A DNA stretch of 64,000 nucleotides from Acestrorhynchus altus (Eukaryota; Chordata; Actinopteri; Characiformes; Acestrorhynchidae), in assembly GCA_034509495.1 (NCBI GenBank), contig CM067502.1, positions 48,590,388 to 48,654,387 on the forward strand, read 5' to 3'. The notes under the pieces were generated by a model. That model saw only the letters and a program-made list of their open reading frames with translations. It searched no databases and was not told the origin of the DNA. Each line of letters begins with the position of its first letter. The first letter of the stretch is position 1. A program made the position numbers and the translations under genes. Positions 1 to 11,358 of the stretch are shown here, one piece after another.

Positions 1-35
1 ATTAGCATATTAGTACCCCGGCATGTGGCAGGCCA

Positions 36-42
36 TATAAAA
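36..42 (+). promoter_or_regulatory. TATA-like box of the Delta gene
   Basis: TATAAAA lies about 480 bases before the Delta start codon in a GC-balanced context. If used, transcription would start near 65-70, giving a 5'UTR of about 460 bases containing a CA tract (152-200) and a TTTA tract (485-517). There is no direct evidence of use; the window starts only 35 bases upstream. Confidence 0.45.
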
Positions 43-151
43 CTGGAGGCAGGAGGCCTCCCACTAGATCCACAGCAGTGACACCCAGGAGCAGGACGTG
101 GAGAGGCAAAGGGAGAAGTTTTGAAAGGGGGGGAACAGAGCAAGAAGGAAC

Positions 152-200
152 TACACACACACACACACACTCACACACTCTCGCACCAACACACACTCAA
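152..200. repeat. (CA)n-rich tract in presumed Delta 5'UTR
   Basis: Imperfect CA repeat with interspersed TC. It lies between the putative TATA box and the start codon, so it would be transcribed. Confidence 0.7.
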
Positions 201-484
201 GTTTCAGAGCAGCCTCGCGTTTCCTTCCTGAAGTTTCTTTCACTGGGATTTTTGCTTTTGTGAGGATTATCAGGCAATTCTTGAAGGGAATCAACAAGTC
301 GTCCCACCCAGCGCATCGTTTCTTCTGTTCCGCTTTCCAAGAGGAGGTTAAGAGGAGGTGTTTGTTTGCTGGACTCCTCTACTGACCATCCATGGGAACA
401 ACGTGGTTCACTGCGGATCTCTTTTGAGAGCAAAAGTGGCCTCGGTGAGAAGAACAGGGAGCCAGAGACTTTCCCCCTGAACTC

Positions 485-517
485 TTATTTATTTATTATT
501 TATTTATTTATTTATTC
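485..517. repeat. (TTTA)n tract just before the Delta start codon
   Basis: Tetranucleotide TTTA repeat ending nine bases before the ATG at 526. The start context that follows is GGCCATGG, a good Kozak match. Confidence 0.75.
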
Positions 518-525
518 CTCCGGCC

Positions 526-3500
526 ATGGGGCGCTTACTGCTGCTGCTCTCCATCCTCTACATCTTGGCAAGCCAGGTAAGGCACTTTGTGTTGACTGAA
601 AGTTTGACAATTAGAGGAAAAATAGAGAGCTGTCTGTTCAGCCAATGGTTATCGCCCGTGCTGTTTACGAAGGGTCTTCTAGATGTTTGTTTACATACTT
701 CTTCATTGTTTGTAAGGTGTAAAGTGTTTATAACCATTAGCTAAATATGGTGGACAAGTGATCTAATCAATTTCTTTCCGTCCATCCAACTGCCCACCCA
801 ACCCTCCATCCATCCATCCATCCATCCATCCATCCATCCATCCCTCTTCTCTCCACTCTGTAGGGTTTATGCTCTGGTGTCTTTGAGCTCAAGCTGCAGG
901 AGTTCCTCAACAAGAAAGGTGTTCAGGGAAACCGCAACTGCTGTAAGAGTGGCTCGCCGTCACCCTACCAGCAGTGTGAGTGCAAGACCTTCTTCCGGGT
1001 GTGCCTGAAGCACTACCAGCCCAATGCCTCACCCGAACCACCGTGCACCTACGGAGGTGCCGTCACGCCTGTTGTGGGCTCCAACTCCTTCCAGGTGCCA
1101 GACTCATTACCAGACGGTTCCTTCACCAACCCCATCCGGATCAACTTTGGCTTCACGTGGCCGGTGAGCTTCCTTGCTGCCTCTACTGATCCTAAACCAA
1201 GTCTGCAGCCTCCAAAGTAACAAAACCTCATAGAGGTTCAATCAATCTCAGGCCATGAATCCATTCATCGGAGAGCTTTGCAGAGGAATGTGTTCGGAAG
1301 TGTGCAACATTGCTTCAATCGCATTTGTTTATTTTTCCAGGGGACATTCTCACTGATCATTGAAGCAGTCCATGCAGAATCCAAAGAAGATCTGACCACA
1401 GGTAGGAGGCGCTCTACAACATAACACCTCACCCCATCATCCTCACCAATCCAAAACACACTGCACCAAGCTATCATAAATCCCTGTTCTGATGTGTCTA
1501 CCTCCCGACTCACCCCTTTCCAGAGAACCCAGAGCGCATCATCAGCACCATGAGCACCCAGAGGCACCTGACTGTGGGGGAAGACTGGTCTCAGGACCTG
1601 CACAGTGCTGGCAGAACAGAACTCAAGTTCTCCTACCGCTTCGTCTGTGATGAGCACTACTACGGTGAAGGGTGCTCGGTCTTCTGCCGACCCAGAGATG
1701 ACACCTTCGGGCACTTCACATGTGGGGAGCGAGGCGAGATCATCTGCGATGCCGGCTGGAAGGGCCAGTACTGCACTGAGCGTAAGTAAACAAATTTTTG
1801 TTGTGTTTTTGAAAAACAAACAAACAAACAAGCAAACAATCAGATCCGATTGTTTGCAGTTTGGGTTGTTCGCGATTTTATTGTGTGCAGTTTTGATTGT
1901 TTGAAGTGAGCTCCCAAAAGTCACGTAAAAAAAATGAGAAATTAAACAAAATAGAATGAAAAAGACAACAAAAATAAACAACGTAATTTGATTTGAGTTG
2001 ACAAATGTTGTTTAGGAGATGAAATCTGGTCCAAACAAATGTACTATCCTTCCCAAATGAAGAGGAAAGATGGGACTAGACTGGTTTCAGATGGAAATGT
2101 TGTACTATTTTTATATGTACCGTGTTTACGGAGAAGCGTTCGAAGCAAACTGTCGATTTTCGTTTTAAGCTTTTTCTTAAAGAGGGAAAAGGATCATTTG
2201 GGCCCCCCTAGAAAAAAAAGTTAACGGTTAGGGGTAACTTGTAACTGCCCCTCTAGGCACCCCCCCCCCCCTTTTGCCCCGCCCCTCTGATTTATTCGCT
2301 CGAAGGAAGAAAAACTTTTTCAGCAGCGATCTCACGCGTGCCATAAATTTACATGCTCGCTCCTGATTGGCTGGCGGCGTCGCGGCGGTGTCGCTGATTG
2401 GCTGGCGCGGGGGAGGGTATTGTTTGAAGTGGGGGCAGCTGCCGGCAGCGCGCGGACAATGGAGCAGCTGTCGCGCGCACACCAGCTGTCCACTCTTATA
2501 ATCTAACCGGAGACAGAGGAGGAGGAGGAGGAGGAGAAAGAGAAAGAAAGAGTTTAGACCCAGAGTGAAAAGAGAGGAGGGGGTGGAGAGAGAGAGAGAG
2601 AGAGAGAGAGAGTTTAGACCAAGAGTGAAAAGAGAGGAGGAGGAGAGAGAGAAACAGAGATTCAGAGAGAGGGAGGAGGGGAGATAGAGAGAGAGTTTAG
2701 ATCCAGAATGAAAAGAGGGAGAGAGTGAGGGAGGGAGGAGGAGGTGGGGGAGAAAAAAGAGGCCCCTTGTTTGCCCCCATTGTTGTCATGTGTTGAGCAG
2801 AACTTCTTCTCCATGATAAGGAGATCTTCTGAAAGAGTAGCAGCTAATAGGTTTAGTGACCCTCCCGTCTTTTAAGATGGAATTTGTGTGAATTTGGACG
2901 TTGATTCCGTTCATAAAAGAGATGCTGATCATAATAAAGAAAGTTCATACGGTTCAGATCATGTTGGGCCACCACGGTCCTAATGTGTCCATGTGTCTCT
3001 CCTTTGTAGCGATCTGCCTCCCCGGATGTGATGAGGAGCATGGCTTTTGCGAGAAGCCCGGAGAGTGCAAGTAAGTTGTCCGGGAACACGTACCGTGGTC
3101 TCTACCTAGAACATGAGCTAGATATGCTTTGAGAAAGACCTCCAAACTCATGCGAAATCCTCCTCTTTGATTGCGCAACAGGTGCAGAGTGGGCTTCAAA
3201 GGCCGATACTGTGACGAGTGCATCCGTTACCCTGGATGCCTCCATGGGACCTGTCAGCAGCCATGGCAATGCAACTGCCAGGAGGGATGGGGAGGCCTCT
3301 TCTGCAACCAGGGTAAGAAAAGAAAGACAGTGAAAGAAAGGCAGATGGAGAGACAGGAGAAGAGGGAGGGGGTGGGCAAACTGGGAATAACATTAACTCC
3401 ATTGATGGTGACTGGTGGAAAAGGTTGGTACAGACAAGGATGGACTTGAAAGAGAAAGGGAAGAGGTGGAGGTAAAATGACTCGTGTGCCTGGATGACAT

Positions 3501-5664
3501 AAGGAAGAGACACAGGGATGGCAGCTGTACAGCTGCTGGTCAGCCATCCGCTGCTGTTTTCATTGCACTAATCCCCGTGTTGCATGTGGGTGTGCTTCTT
3601 TTCCAACCAGATCTGAACTACTGCACACATCACAAGCCCTGCTTGAATGGAGCCACTTGTAGCAACACTGGCCAGGGCAGCTACACCTGTTCCTGTCGTC
3701 CGGGATTCACTGGCACCAGCTGTGAGATCGAGGTCAACGAATGCGCGGGGAACCCATGCCGCAACGGAGGGAGCTGCACGGTACGTTTTGATGCTTGTGT
3801 TCATGCTCTACAGCACTCTGAAGGAGGGTGTGGATTGTAGGCAACTGTAGCATTCCTTGTGATTAGTGATTAGTCATTGTAAAAGAAGGGTCACATTTCT
3901 TCTACAATTGTACCAACGTCTGTTAAGACCTAGGACTATTAGGGGGCATGATAGGAGACTATTACATGTTTATGAGACTGCTGCTAATCCTACATCTCAT
4001 GTTACCTCCCAGGATATGGAGAACACCTACAGCTGTGCTTGTCCTCCTGGATACTATGGCAAAAACTGCGAGCTGAGTGCCATGACGTGTGCGGATGGCC
4101 CATGCTTCAACGGTGGGCGCTGTGCCGATAATCCGGATGGTGGCTATTTCTGTCAGTGTCCCACAGGTTATGCAGGATTCAACTGTGAGAAGAAGATCGA
4201 CCACTGCACATCCAGCCCTTGCTCAAATGGTACGAACAACTGGCTTGTCTTACTGACTTGGAGCCATAATGAAAAAGAGATTAGACAAAGATCTGTGTTA
4301 ATCTGATCAATATTTTGACAGTCAACCATGTTAATACTGATTAATCAACATCAATTCCTCCATACCACAGGAGCTCGCTGTGTGGACCTGGTGAATTCCT
4401 ATCTGTGCCAATGTCCGGAGGGCTTTACTGGAATGAACTGCGACCGCCTCAGCGATGAGTGCTCCCTCTACCCCTGCCAAAATGGTGGCACTTGTCAAGA
4501 GGGTGCAAATGGCTATACCTGCGCTTGCCCACCTGGTTACACCGGTCGCAACTGCAGCTCACCTATAAGTCGCTGCCAGCACAACCCATGTCACAATGGT
4601 GCCACCTGCCACGAACGCAACAATCGTTATGTCTGCGCCTGTGTCCCTGGCTATGGAGGACGCAACTGTCAGTTTCTGCTCCCAGACAGGGCTTCCCAAA
4701 CTGGCGGTGACATTCCTTGGACTGCAGTGGGATCAGGAGTGCTACTGGTGCTGTTGCTGATTGTTGCTTGTGCTGTCCTGGTGGTCTGCATCCGGTCGAA
4801 AGTTCAGAGGAGGCGGAGGGACCGTGAAGAGGAAGTTGCAAACGGGGAAAATGAGACGATCAACAACCTTACAAACAACTGCCATCGGGACAAGGACCTT
4901 GCCGTCAGTGTGGTGGGAGTTGCACCGGTCAAGAACATCAACAAGAAGATTGATTTCCACAGTGAGCATGATGACTTAAGCGTGACTGCTGAGAAGAGTG
5001 GATACAAGTCGAGGCACCATGCCTCCGACTACAACCTTGTGCAAGAAGTGAAGTATGAAGTTAAGCATGAGGTGAAGCTGGAACACAATGGGAAAGAGAT
5101 GGCGGTGAAGGAGCTGTCCGACAGCTGCGAAGATGTGAAGTGCCAAAGCTTGCAAGACTCTTGTGAGTTTGAAGAAAAGCGCCGGAAACGTCTGAAAAGG
5201 TAAATATCAAGCCAAGCCAAATGCTTCTGCAGTCACGCTGCATTGGTAACACGTTTACCTGATAATGCTGACACGTTTTTCCTGATGTTTTGCTTTCTCT
5301 TTTGTTCACAGCGACGCATCAAAATATTCCGAGTCAAGATATTCCGAGTCAAAATTCTCAGAGTCAAAGTTCTCTGAGTCAAAGTATTCCGAGTCGAACT
5401 ATTCCGATTCGCTGTATTCCGAGTCAGCATGCGCATCTGCATGTGCATCGGCATCCGTGTCGGCATGTGTCGACAACAAATACAAATCCGTCATGGTCAT
5501 GTCGGAAGAAAAAGATGAATGTGTCATTGCAACTGAGGTGAGTATCGAACACAGTGTGTTATAGTGCTTGATTGCTGTCTTTCCAGGACTTTCTGCTTTC
5601 CCCTTACCTCGAATCCCTCAAACTAACTGTCATCGTTCTTTCCCTTCTCCTTCCCCAGGTGTAA
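526..5664 (+). CDS. dld: Delta-type Notch ligand, DLL1 class (deltaD-like)
   Basis: Type I membrane ligand that activates Notch on neighbouring cells (lateral inhibition, somite clock). Coding exons: 526-576, 864-1163, 1341-1401, 1524-1781, 3010-3070, 3182-3312, 3611-3780, 4013-4229, 4371-5199, 5312-5537, 5659-5664. All junctions are GT-AG and keep phase, giving 769 residues. In order: signal peptide (about 1-21), MNNL domain, DSL domain (about 177-221), eight EGF repeats (about 224-527), one membrane helix (about 536-558) and a cytoplasmic tail of about 210 residues ending IATEV, a class I PDZ ligand typical of Delta proteins. The last exon supplies only the final Val and the stop. The tail is longer than in human DLL1 (about 155) because of Lys/Glu-rich and SES repeats. 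The family is certain. deltaD is preferred over deltaA from the EGF and tail wording I remember, but the length is close to deltaA. Confidence 0.93.
806..844. repeat. (CATC)n tract next to the Delta exon 2 acceptor
   Basis: Tetranucleotide repeat in intron 1, ending about 20 bases before the acceptor at 863. It merges with a C/T-rich stretch that serves as the polypyrimidine tract. Confidence 0.8.
2228..2470. promoter_or_regulatory. GC-rich, CCAAT-bearing patch in Delta intron 4
   Basis: A local CpG-rich patch with a C run, GC boxes and two copies of CTGATTGGCTGGCG about 32 bases apart (inverted CCAAT). It looks like a promoter or CpG-island enhancer. No coding exon is seen in it, and function is inferred from composition only. 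Confidence 0.35.
2515..2760. repeat. Purine-only (GGA/GA) tract in Delta intron 4
   Basis: About 245 bases almost purely A/G on the + strand, including GA runs and three diverged copies of a block containing GAGTTTAGA and AGAGTGAAAAGAG. Such mirror-type homopurine DNA can form triplexes. Confidence 0.8.
5322..5426 (+). repeat. 15-bp coding tandem repeat in Delta exon 10
   Basis: Seven consecutive five-codon units encode (K/R/N/L)(Y/F)S(E/D)S in the cytoplasmic tail. At the DNA level the units are variants of TATTCCGAGTCAAGA. The stretch is followed by an Ala/Cys/Ser-rich run and then the conserved tail end. Confidence 0.9.
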
Positions 5665-6960
5665 AGAGGCCTCCAGGAAGCCGATGCTCATTGTATCCTA
5701 TGGGAGACGTTTTGAACTCCCATAGAAAATGCTGCTGCTCGAAACCTTAGGTGGAACTGTCCCACCTTGTGACTACTGCTGCTGAGAAAGTAGGACTGAT
5801 TTAACTGATATTCAGGGTGAGCTGGTTCTCTGTTCTGAACGAAACGCAGGCAAACGGAGGCCTGTAGGCTTGGAAACTTCCGGAAATGGACAGAGGGGAG
5901 TCGCTAAACGTTTGCAGCCCCTCTTTCAAATGTATTTGTAAAATTTACCCATAAAGCCATTTTATAAAGGTGTTGGACAGTGTGTGTCCATTTTGATTTG
6001 TTTTTAATTTAAGACACGAAAGAAAAGAGAAAAAGATACCGATCGGAACATAATAAGGAATTCAAGGAAATGTATCGCAATGTTCTGCCATGTGGTGTGC
6101 GGTACTGCAGCAACGTTGTGGCAATGCTTTATCAATATTTTGGCAACATTTGCTGTTTTTCTTTCGCCAATATATCTCCAAGCCCACACAGGCTGTTTCT
6201 GTGCCCAGAGACTGCACCAAACGTTAAAGACGTTAAAGAAAGAATACTAGATTATGAAATGTATCACCGCGTTTTCGCCAATGTCCGTCTCTTGGATTCT
6301 ATGGCAACGTCGTGGCAACGTTTTAGCAATATTTTGGCAACATTTGCTGGTTTTTTCGCCAATATCTCCAAGCCCCACAAGTCAGTGTGCAAGAGACTAC
6401 ATCAAAACGGTGGATGTTTGGCCATACTGGCCTGTCTTTCACTAGGTTGAATGTCGCATGATGTCATATCCTGTCACATGACCAGTGGAGACGCTATGTA
6501 TTACTTGATCACTGTGTAAATGGGAAAAAAAAAATCTCTAAGTCTTCCGAGCCTCCACTTCTTTTTGTAATATTGTTTATATGGTTTCGAATATGTATGT
6601 AATTATTTTCCTGTCACGAGAAAGAAGCATTTGTGTTAATATGAATAATATCCTCATTTGTTTATGTTTGTTTCTTTATTATTACAAAAAAGGTGTATGA
6701 TTTAAGTTAATTTATTTTATTTAAGTTGCATTTCTAAATTTTTGTAATGTTTTTAAGATTATTTAAGTTGTTTCTTACGTCGTACTTGTTATTTGCAAAG
6801 GCACTTCGGGTTGCTGGGATGTTTTAAGAAAAATATTATTTAAAAAGGATTGTAAAAAGAATGTTATTAATGCTATTGTTTTCATTCCTGCTTTGTTTTG
6901 TGTTTGTTTTGGGAAGGATTTAGCTTAAATTATTTTTCCAAATAAAGATTATGAAATATT
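5665..6960 (+). other. Delta 3'UTR
   Basis: Sequence from the stop codon to just past the poly(A) signal. It is AT-rich with several ATTTA-like motifs around 6700-6740, and contains an internal duplication (6108-6223 and 6303-6410). No other gene is seen. Confidence 0.7.
6941..6946 (+). terminator. Poly(A) signal of the Delta gene
   Basis: Canonical AATAAA about 1.28 kb after the stop codon at the end of a continuous AT-rich 3'UTR. No later AATAAA of this kind lies near. Confidence 0.7.
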
Positions 6961-8704
6961 AAAATGGCTTCCTGTGTAATTGTACATTTAACAGACAGAT
7001 TTGTTTACAGTTAGAAACACTGTGTTGGACGTCCGATTCAGGGTTTGGCCGAATTTATAAAACCACAGTAAGCAAACATTCAAAAGTGACAGATCACCAC
7101 TGTGATGCAAAAACCTTGTATCTTGTCCTTGTTTTAACTTTTTGACATATTGTAAGTCTGATGGTTCTTGACATTGTGTCAAAAAAGGGACGACAAAATG
7201 CAGAATCACTGTACAAGTGTTGAGATGATTCACAGACGGTGCCATTCACTATGACTGTGGCTGTGACTCACTTTCCCCCACACCTCTCCGACTCGTTCCA
7301 AAATCACTTGCCTGAGCTTTTATCTTTTTTATCTTTTTTTTTTTTTGCTTTCTGGTCTCTAAGTGTTATTAGTGGCTCTTTAGAGGAATGGGTGGATAGA
7401 TTTGGGGGGCATGGGGGGCAGTCTTTTGATAGGGATGTGAACAGAGCTAATCATTGCCATCTGCTGCAGCCTCCTGGTCACCCCATACCGAGCCATTCAA
7501 GCCCAGTACAGTCCTCCCACTGCCTCGGCTATACTGTGAACACTGGAACCGGGCCTCCGAAAAACACTGCAAAGTGGACCAATTATTCCTACAACTCTGT
7601 CAACATGATCAGACAGAAGAGTTGTGGGAAGATCAGTTCTAATCACTGAAACGATGCGTTCGATAACGCGACAAGATAATAACATAAACAAGAATCAAAG
7701 GTAAACTTTAGTTTCAGTGTAATTTTTGTTACTTTAAGAAGTTAAATCACTTAGTAATTATTTGAAGAACCTGTAAGAACGTCTTCAAGTTTTAATTAAA
7801 AGCCTTTCCTAATTTATTTTGTGAATGAATTTAAATATTAATAAATGATTCACGCTTTACACAGAAACCCTGGAGAAAGAGAGGCAGCGAGCGCTGAGGC
7901 CCAGCGAACTTTGTAGTTTTGGTGGAGCTCTCTTACGACAGTCATCAATGGGACTCTAGGGAGGAGGCGGCGTCGCATACAATGCTGCAGTGGACAATGG
8001 TGCAACACAAAAGGGCAACATTTGGGAGAGCCAGTGTGTGTCTCTGAATGGAGGGAGGAGGGGTGGGATGGGGGGGCTGTGGGGCAAAAAAACGACAGAT
8101 GTTGTCTGTCCTTCTGAGTCAAAGCGCCCTGCAGGCAGAAAACACCAGCTAGACCCCACATGGCCGTAAAAGACACAGACAATGGAAATACTTCAAGTTT
8201 GGGCGAACTCACTTTGCTCCGCTCCACTAATCCCACTCGGATTACTTTGGGCCAAACTTTGCAAACTTTTGTTCTTCACTTTTCATCATGTTTACGCTGA
8301 AATATCTGCTCTCGAACTCTGCAGTTCTTCATTGAATTTACAAATGCTTTTTTACAAACGCTGGTGCCACAAACCAGCGTTGTGGAAGTTCGGAGAGGAG
8401 AACTTCAATGAAAGAGAAATAAATCTTGGGAGGAATCGACACTCAAAAGAGGAACCAGTTCTTCTGCAATAATGGAAAAATGAATCATAATATTGCATCG
8501 AAACATTGCATGTGTGACAACAAATCCGACAATACAGAAAAAATGTGAAAATGTCTTGAAATGAAAATGAAATGTTCTTCTGTTTACCCTTCATTTAGCT
8601 CAAGGAAATGACAGAACATCCAGAAATGACAATCCTTAAGAACTTTAATGGAGTTTGAAGGAGTTTGTTGGGTAAAAGGTAATTAGATAGTAGACCTTGG
8701 CTGT
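6961..8704. other. Intergenic, no gene seen
   Basis: AT-rich sequence between the Delta gene and the SINE at 8705. Around 8395-8460 there is a piece resembling the dispersed repeat at 51955-52130 (shared GAGGAATC and AAGAGAGGAA-type words). No open frame has codon or family features. Confidence 0.5.
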
Positions 8705-8940
8705 GTTTCTTGCACACAGGGTAATTTGTCCTCCACATTTAACCCCTCCACACACACGGAGGCAGTGAGCTCACACGTCTGGAGCAGTGGGCAGCCCTGT
8801 CCACTGCGCCCGGAGAGCAGCTGGGGAGTTAAGGGCCTTGCTAAAGCGCACTTCAGTCAAGTCCTGCCAGTTCAGGGGATCAAACCGACAACCTTCCCAT
8901 CACAAGGCTGGTTCTCGCACCACCAGGCCTCTCCCAGTCA
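8705..8940 (-). mobile_element. tRNA-derived SINE
   Basis: On the - strand the element has a tRNA-like head with a GGTTTGATCCC-type B box, followed by a conserved body. A second copy with the same order of blocks lies at 51165-51398, and a degenerate one at 61640-61860. The shared core includes GGAGAGCAGCTGGGGA. Confidence 0.6.
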
Positions 8941-9261
8941 GTTGATCCTGCTTGGAACAACCTGTGATGTTCAAATTGCAGCTTCACATCACGACACATG
9001 ACTGAAACAGCATTAACACAACAGTACAGCAATAGTGCTGATGTCTGCACTGCCGGGTGTAGAGTGAGGATTCTCTCCGGCCAATCTGCTCTCTGCAACA
9101 CTCACTTTACACAATCACTATGTAGCCTCTAGCCTCTCTGTAGCCTTTAATCAGAAATATTGGAATATTTTGGAATATAAATTATTAATATTAACCTCCA
9201 TCACCTGCACAACAGTAACAGTATCAGAAAAGAAAAGGTGTGTTTCATACTATCTCTACAC

Positions 9262-9706
9262 ATATGTCCAAACGTTTGTGAGTTTGTGCACACCCCTTGT
9301 AACGAATGCATTCAGCTACTTTATGTTGAAACCACCGCTGATACAGATGTGCAAAGGCACACACAGTTTATCTAGTCCCTGTAGAGATGTGCTGCCAATA
9401 GAGTAGGAGTCTCTGAAACGCATAAACAAACATGAACCTATTGGCACCGTGCATTAGGCATGGGCTTAACGGGTATAAAGCCGTGGAGAAGTGGAACTGT
9501 ATTTTCTGGAATAATGGTGCGCTAATACTTGTTGCATGAGCTTGTGGTTGGGAGTTGCTTGTGTGTCTGAATGCAATCAAATCCTTACAGCAATGTGCCA
9601 AAATCTAGTTGAATGTCTTCCCTCGACAATAGTAATTCAAGTTATTCCAACAAAAGCAGGATCGTCTCTGAGCAGGTGTCCCAATACTTTTGTCCATACC
9701 TTATAC
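9262..9706 (-). mobile_element. Tc1-type miniature inverted-repeat element (family B)
   Basis: About 445 bp bounded by a CATATGTCCAAACGTTTGTG-like end and a CAATACTTTTGTCCATA end, inverted copies of each other. The inside has the family words CCCTGTAGAGATGTGCTGCCAATAGAG-type and a diverged GAATGCAATCAAATCCTTACAGCAATG. It has no coding capacity. Other copies are at 23266, 35595, 44130 and 52136. Confidence 0.6.
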
Positions 9707-11358
9707 ATAGAAACATCAAATTCCCACTCTGGTCTTAAAAAGGTCTTAAAAAGAAAAACAGTTCAAAGTAGCTTTTTGTTTCCCTGAATGAATGAAGGTC
9801 CAGTTAACAAGTGAAACTCTTTTGTAATTTTAATGTGTCTTCATGGAATGAGTCAGTCGCCTGGAGAAGGACCATATTCAGTCCTTCAATTAGTGCTAGT
9901 GGCCAGGTTGACTTCATGGAAAAGCAGGACGGGAATGAGAAGGTTTGCTCTGTGATCCCATTGTAATTTAATGAGCAGATTGTGTACAGTCCTCAGGGAA
10001 CTGACGGTAACGTTATATCTCCTGTGCAGCATGGACGCCAAAAAGTAACACAGCACTGTACTGAAAACACAGCATCGGCTGGAACCGTTCCTTCGGTTGA
10101 ACCTGTTCAACCACCATGCCATCATTACACCCATGGAAGCAAATGATCTTGCAGAACAAGATCAATGAAAGGGAATGAAATGTTGAACACAAAGAAGAAG
10201 GTGTTCCAAGAGGTGGACCAGGTACAGGAGTGGAGGGAGAAGACAAAAAGAAGGGGATGAAGATTAGAGAGAAGAAGAAGAAGTGCAACAGTGCCAGCGT
10301 GGGGCGTGATGAAAAAGTCATGAGCAGCGGCCGAGTCTAGCTTAAGTTACACTCCGGCGCTCCTAAAGTAATGAACGAGGGAAGGAGAGGTGCAGGGACG
10401 GAGGGATGGAAGAGGAAAGAAAGATACAAGACGCTGGCAAGCTCGACAGGGGACTGGCAGAGTGAGGCAAAGCAGGGTTCATGGTGGTCTCGGTGTGAAG
10501 GATGCGTAACAGTGAGTATGCTGTTTGACTACATCTATAAGATGTTGTTTAGCCAACTAATGATGGTTGCATTCTGGAAAAGCTGTTGAACATTCAGTTC
10601 AGTCTTACTGGCTGAACTCGCGCTAATGCCAATGGACTAGACAATGGACTAACTCAACAGGAGAACCAATGGAGATCTTACTGCTTTACACACAATATTA
10701 GTATAGCATCCATATGAAGAATGGACAGATGATGCATGGAGTTCATTCATCCTCCTCTCTTGATTAGTTGTTCTTAATCTTTGGCATGAACACCATCTGA
10801 CCTTTGAGCTTGGAGGAACTACTTTAACTTCTGACCTACATTAAAATATCCTGTTTCTGCTAAAGATCCTGGTAAGATTGCACCCATCACATGAGCGAGG
10901 AGCTAAAAGTCTCTCTTCACATTGCCCGTGTAAATTATTCACAACTGGTTGGATTCTGTCACATTCCACCAATCAGGCGAATTAAGGTTACCGATCAGCT
11001 GGTGTGATATCATAGTGTTCCTGTCGTGCTCCTCCCCTTGGCCTGACACCATCTACCTACCAATCAGATGAATGAACTGAGGTTGTGTGGGTTGTGTGTC
11101 CGCCACTAGATGGTAACTGCAGATTTCGATGCACCTTTGCTGGGATCTTTTTCTAAGAGGTTTTCCTCCATTCCCTTAAAGATCCAACTACCATTTGACT
11201 TCACTGGAAACTCATTATGGACTGTATGACCTGCAAAGACCTGTAGATGCAAGGGCGAATCCACATAGCTCTATAGTGGATATACAGTTCTAAGAACAGA
11301 ACTGAGGAAAAGGTCTAGATCGAATGAAGACTCCTGAACCAGGTGACTCTTCTAAAGA
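9707..11358. other. Intergenic upstream of triobp
   Basis: No coding exon recognised. A purine-rich patch at 10370-10511 ends in a strong donor-like GTGAGTAT and could be a 5' non-coding exon of the next gene. Two CCAATCAG motifs lie near 10972 and 11062. Confidence 0.4.

Noticed and set aside
1265..1981. 238-codon - strand frame across Delta exons 3-4
   Set aside because: Antisense of conserved DSL coding sequence and introns; no domain match.
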